From Oscillospiraceae bacterium (lineage in GTDB: Bacteria > Bacillota > Clostridia > Oscillospirales > CAG-272): a stretch of 8,022 nucleotides of DNA. Positions 5,332 to 8,022 of this stretch are shown one piece after another (position 1 is the stretch's first letter; each line of letters begins with the position of its first letter). A program made the translations under genes and the position numbers. The notes beneath the pieces were generated by a model that had not been told where the DNA came from, made no database searches, and saw only the letters and a program-made list of their open reading frames with translations. The stretch lies in NCBI GenBank assembly GCA_009779295.1, contig WREN01000094.1:1-8022 (forward strand), read 5' to 3'.

Positions 5332-6084
5332 ATGACCGATTTTACTTGTGAACCCGCAAATTGCGGTATAATGAACGATATAATGTTCGATTATATAGAC
5401 GGCGAACTGAACGAATCTGATAAAGAAAAATTCGACGAACATTTGTTGACATGCGAACCATGCAGGAAAGAATTTGAATCAAGAAAAAATTTAATATTAA
5501 ATATATCGGACGCGAGATATAATTTGGAATCAAGTTTATCTGCGGCTTTAGTTCCGCAAATTAAACAAATCAAACGGCAGAATTTTTTGAAAACATTCGG
5601 AACTATTACGGCGGCCGCGGCGGTATTTGTATTAGTAACGTTAGCGTATTTCAATCCGTTCGTAAATAAAATAACAAACGATATGTCGCTTAACGAAACT
5701 ATGCAAATGAATTTTGAAATGGCATACGGTATTATTGAAGACGAAATTTCCATTGAAATTGCTGAAGCGCCTATGTTAGCGCCTGAAGGCGTTTACCCTT
5801 CCACAGCGCCAACTTCGAGAAGTTCCGAAACCACGATGGTTGAGTATCTGTCGCTTTACGCGCCTGAATATGTTGATACAACAAGCGTTTTGTACATTTG
5901 TTACACAAATATAGAATTTCCGGAAGAAGTTGTTGTAGTAACCGTCAAAATTGAAACGAATTATACAGCAAATATTTTACGCAATACAAATTTTGAACTA
6001 AAAATTGAAGCGGCAGAAGTTTATACGGATTCTGTGGAAAAACCATATATTGTTATAATTGAATTTTATGATGAGGTGAATTAA
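5332..6084 (+). CDS. Membrane-anchored zinc-finger anti-sigma factor
   Basis: A 250-residue protein. Residues 11-48 form a zf-HC2/ZAS anti-sigma domain: C11, then YIDGEL (21-26), then H37-x3-C41-x2-C44, the zinc-binding pattern shared with RsiW and ChrR-type anti-sigmas. This part binds the ECF sigma in the cytoplasm. A single membrane helix lies at about 89-108 (TITAAAAVFVLVTLAYF), after positively charged KQIKRQ (78-83), predicting cytoplasm-in topology. The outer domain (110-250) is acidic, rich in beta-strand-like segments and has no domain I recognise; it has only one cysteine. It is the likely sensor, perhaps released by proteolysis as in RsiW, but no protease site can be claimed. GAGGTGA at 5318-5324 is a strong, well-spaced ribosome binding site, 33 bp after the sigma gene. 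The hydrolase ATG follows its stop by only 2 bp. Confidence 0.88.
   Translation: MTDFTCEPANCGIMNDIMFDYIDGELNESDKEKFDEHLLTCEPCRKEFESRKNLILNISDARYNLESSLSAALVPQIKQIKRQNFLKTFGTITAAAAVFVLVTLAYFNPFVNKITNDMSLNETMQMNFEMAYGIIEDEISIEIAEAPMLAPEGVYPSTAPTSRSSETTMVEYLSLYAPEYVDTTSVLYICYTNIEFPEEVVVVTVKIETNYTANILRNTNFELKIEAAEVYTDSVEKPYIVIIEFYDEVN
6073..6079 (+). promoter_or_regulatory. Ribosome binding site of the hydrolase gene, inside the anti-sigma coding end
   Basis: GAGGTGA lies 7 nt before the ATG at 6087 and is made of the last codons of the anti-sigma gene (GAG GTG AAT TAA). Anti-sigma termination and hydrolase initiation therefore share the same stretch, implying translational coupling. Confidence 0.75.
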
Positions 6085-6086
6085 AA

Positions 6087-8018
6087 ATGGGAAAGAAAAG
6101 ACGGGAAGATTCATTTTTAGGTATGCACTTTGATTTTCACGCAGGCAAAAACCAAAATAACATCGGTGAGAATTGCGCTCCCGATGTCATTGACAAGCTG
6201 TTGACGGAAGTAAAACCCGATTACGTGCAATGCGATACCAAAGGTCATAACGGTGCGACGAGTTATCCGACGAAAGTCGGCTACCCCGCGCCGAACATAA
6301 AAGCCGATATACTGCGCATGTGGCGCGACGTTACGGCTAAGCATGACGTGGCGTTGTACGCGCATCATTCAGGCGTATGGGATAATTTTGCGCTGGAACA
6401 TAATCCCGATTGGGCGATAGTGGACGCTGAAGGCAATGTCAGCGACCGTATGACTTCTGTATTCGGACCGTACAAAGAGAAATTGCTTGTGCCTCAATTG
6501 CTTGAAATGGCGTTGGATTACGGGCTTGACGGCGTATGGATCGACGGCGACTGCTGGGCAACCGCCGTGGATTACAGCGAATACGCCAAAGAAGCGTATT
6601 ATCAAAAATATCAAGAAGATCCGCCGAAACCGGATGATGAAAAATATCCGGAATACATAAAGTTTTGCCGTCAGGGTTTCAGGGATTATGTAAATTATTA
6701 TGTGACCGAAACGCATAAAAAAGCGCCGGAATTTCAAATCGCCAGCAACTGGATGTACACGTCGTTCGCGCCGGAAATGCCGGCGATAGGCGTTGATTTC
6801 ATTTCGGGCGATTATTCGCCCAACGACAGTTTGAACACCGCACGGTTTGAGGGACGCTGCTGTCAGAGCCAAGGAAAGCCGTGGGACTTAATGGCGTGGG
6901 GATTCAGCCACGGGAATCCGGTTTCATGCGTGAAAGAATACGAGCAGTTATGTCAGGAAGGCGCGGCGATAATCATGCTGGGCGGCGGATTCCAGTTCTA
7001 CAACAGGCAGATGGTCGGCACGGTTCAGGAATGGGCAATACCAAGGTGGGCGAAACTCGCGGAATTCTGCCGTGAGCGCGAAGAATTCTGTTTCAAAGCG
7101 ACGCCTGTGCCGCAGGTTGGGATAGTTTATTCCGAGAAGGCATTCTATAAAGGGAAAACGGATTTATTTACATGTTATTCCAGCGCGTATGTAAAAGATA
7201 TGCGCGGACTACTGTATGCCGTGCTCGACAACCAATTGTCCGCCGAGATATTGATGACGCATCATTTGCTTGCGAAGAAATCGTTTAACGATTACGGCGT
7301 ATTGATACTTCCGAATCTTAACACGATAGAATCGGACCTGAAAGAAGAAATATTGGAGTATGTAAATCGGGGCGGCAATTTGATAATCGCCGGGCATACG
7401 GCGGCGCAGACAATGCTGCCTTACCTTGACATCGATATAAACGGCGGCAGTGAAGAACCGAAGAATATTTATATCAACCACAACGATAGATTCGCTCCGC
7501 TGTCAACGCCGTACTGTACGGTTTCGCTGTCAGAGGGAACGATTCCTTTCGGGGAAATTTATTTCAGGGACGATTATGAAGGCGAGTCTCAAATCGCGGC
7601 TTCCATTACGAAATACGGCGCAGGGAAAATCGCTGGCGTATATTTCGATTTGGGCGATTACCAGAACCATAAATCTACAGTTGTCAGGGATTTTCTCGGC
7701 GCACTTGTGAATGAGATGTTTGAGCCGATGGTAAAAATCACGGGGACGAAGCAGATTGAAGTATCGTTGATGAATAAGAACGATAAACTTTGCGTGAATT
7801 TGTTGAACTTGACAGGGAATCATTCCGATTCGAAATACATTAATTTTGATGAAGTTATCAAACTGCATGATATAGGTGTAACAATTATGTATCCGACAGA
7901 ACCGAAGTCGGTTTACATCGAACCGGAACATACCGCCGTCGATTATACATACGAAAACGGGAAAATTGAGTTTAAAATTGATTGCTTGCATATACATTCG
8001 GTTGTGGTTATTGAGTGA
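6087..8018 (+). CDS. GHL6-like putative glycoside hydrolase with GH42-type trimerisation/GATase-like domain
   Basis: A complete 643-residue protein without signal peptide or membrane helix, so cytoplasmic. Residues about 10-335 look like a (beta/alpha)8 barrel of the hypothetical hydrolase group GHL6 (Pfam PF14871): SYPTKVG (59-65), a YAHHSGVWDN segment (91-100), NPDWAIVDAEGN (106-117), and LDGVWIDGDCW (147-157). D153 in WIDGD is at the place where GH29-like enzymes keep their nucleophile, so it is the best candidate catalytic residue; no acid/base can be named with confidence. Residues about 343-545 resemble the class-I-amidotransferase-like trimerisation domain of GH42 beta-galactosidases (VPQVGIVYSE at 341-350; VLILPNLNTIESDLKEEILEYVNRGGNLIIAGH region, 405-437). 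Residues about 547-643 look like a small beta-sandwich. Specificity is unknown; fucosidase-like or galactosidase-like activity are both possible. The gene ends the operon within the window, 4 bp from the right edge. Confidence 0.8.
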   Translation: MGKKRREDSFLGMHFDFHAGKNQNNIGENCAPDVIDKLLTEVKPDYVQCDTKGHNGATSYPTKVGYPAPNIKADILRMWRDVTAKHDVALYAHHSGVWDNFALEHNPDWAIVDAEGNVSDRMTSVFGPYKEKLLVPQLLEMALDYGLDGVWIDGDCWATAVDYSEYAKEAYYQKYQEDPPKPDDEKYPEYIKFCRQGFRDYVNYYVTETHKKAPEFQIASNWMYTSFAPEMPAIGVDFISGDYSPNDSLNTARFEGRCCQSQGKPWDLMAWGFSHGNPVSCVKEYEQLCQEGAAIIMLGGGFQFYNRQMVGTVQEWAIPRWAKLAEFCREREEFCFKATPVPQVGIVYSEKAFYKGKTDLFTCYSSAYVKDMRGLLYAVLDNQLSAEILMTHHLLAKKSFNDYGVLILPNLNTIESDLKEEILEYVNRGGNLIIAGHTAAQTMLPYLDIDINGGSEEPKNIYINHNDRFAPLSTPYCTVSLSEGTIPFGEIYFRDDYEGESQIAASITKYGAGKIAGVYFDLGDYQNHKSTVVRDFLGALVNEMFEPMVKITGTKQIEVSLMNKNDKLCVNLLNLTGNHSDSKYINFDEVIKLHDIGVTIMYPTEPKSVYIEPEHTAVDYTYENGKIEFKIDCLHIHSVVVIE

Positions 8019-8022
8019 AAAT

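Overview
The window looks like a chromosomal segment of a low-to-mid GC Firmicute, most likely an uncultured Clostridia member. Four things point that way: strong AGGAGG-type ribosome binding sites, a consensus sigma-A promoter, a MarR gene coupled to an ATPase-permease fusion of the kind common in Clostridia, and a CCCCCTT(T)GnCAA(A)GGGGG-type dispersed repeat. Taxonomy is an inference; no rRNA or tRNA gene is present.

Layout. The left quarter (1-2494) is a two-gene operon on the minus strand. It holds a MarR-family regulator (2030-2494) and, overlapping it by one base, an ABC transporter with an N-terminal ATPase fused to an FtsX-like permease. The transporter runs off the left edge after 676 codons. 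A divergent control region (2495-2784) holds candidate MarR operators facing left, an exact TTGACA-N17-TATAAT promoter facing right, and a roughly 148-bp inverted-repeat element lying between that promoter and the first rightward gene.

The rest (2785-8018) is a tight plus-strand gene string: a Gfo/Idh/MocA oxidoreductase, a tRNA-dihydrouridine synthase (17-bp overlap, TTG start), an ECF sigma factor (4-bp ATGA overlap), a zinc-finger membrane anti-sigma factor (33-bp gap), and a cytoplasmic GHL6-like putative glycoside hydrolase (2-bp gap). The spacing implies one polycistronic transcript. No internal terminator or convincing internal promoter was seen.

How the genes may work together. The oxidoreductase and the hydrolase would suit intracellular breakdown of an imported glycoside. 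The sigma/anti-sigma pair gives the string an envelope-sensing switch. The tRNA-modifying enzyme is probably a housekeeping passenger. The most interesting points are the sigma/anti-sigma pair wedged between housekeeping and carbohydrate genes, the structured repeat that would form the 5' leader of the operon, and a MarR gene whose only well-spaced start codon is ATC. No clearly new defence or mobile system was recognised.
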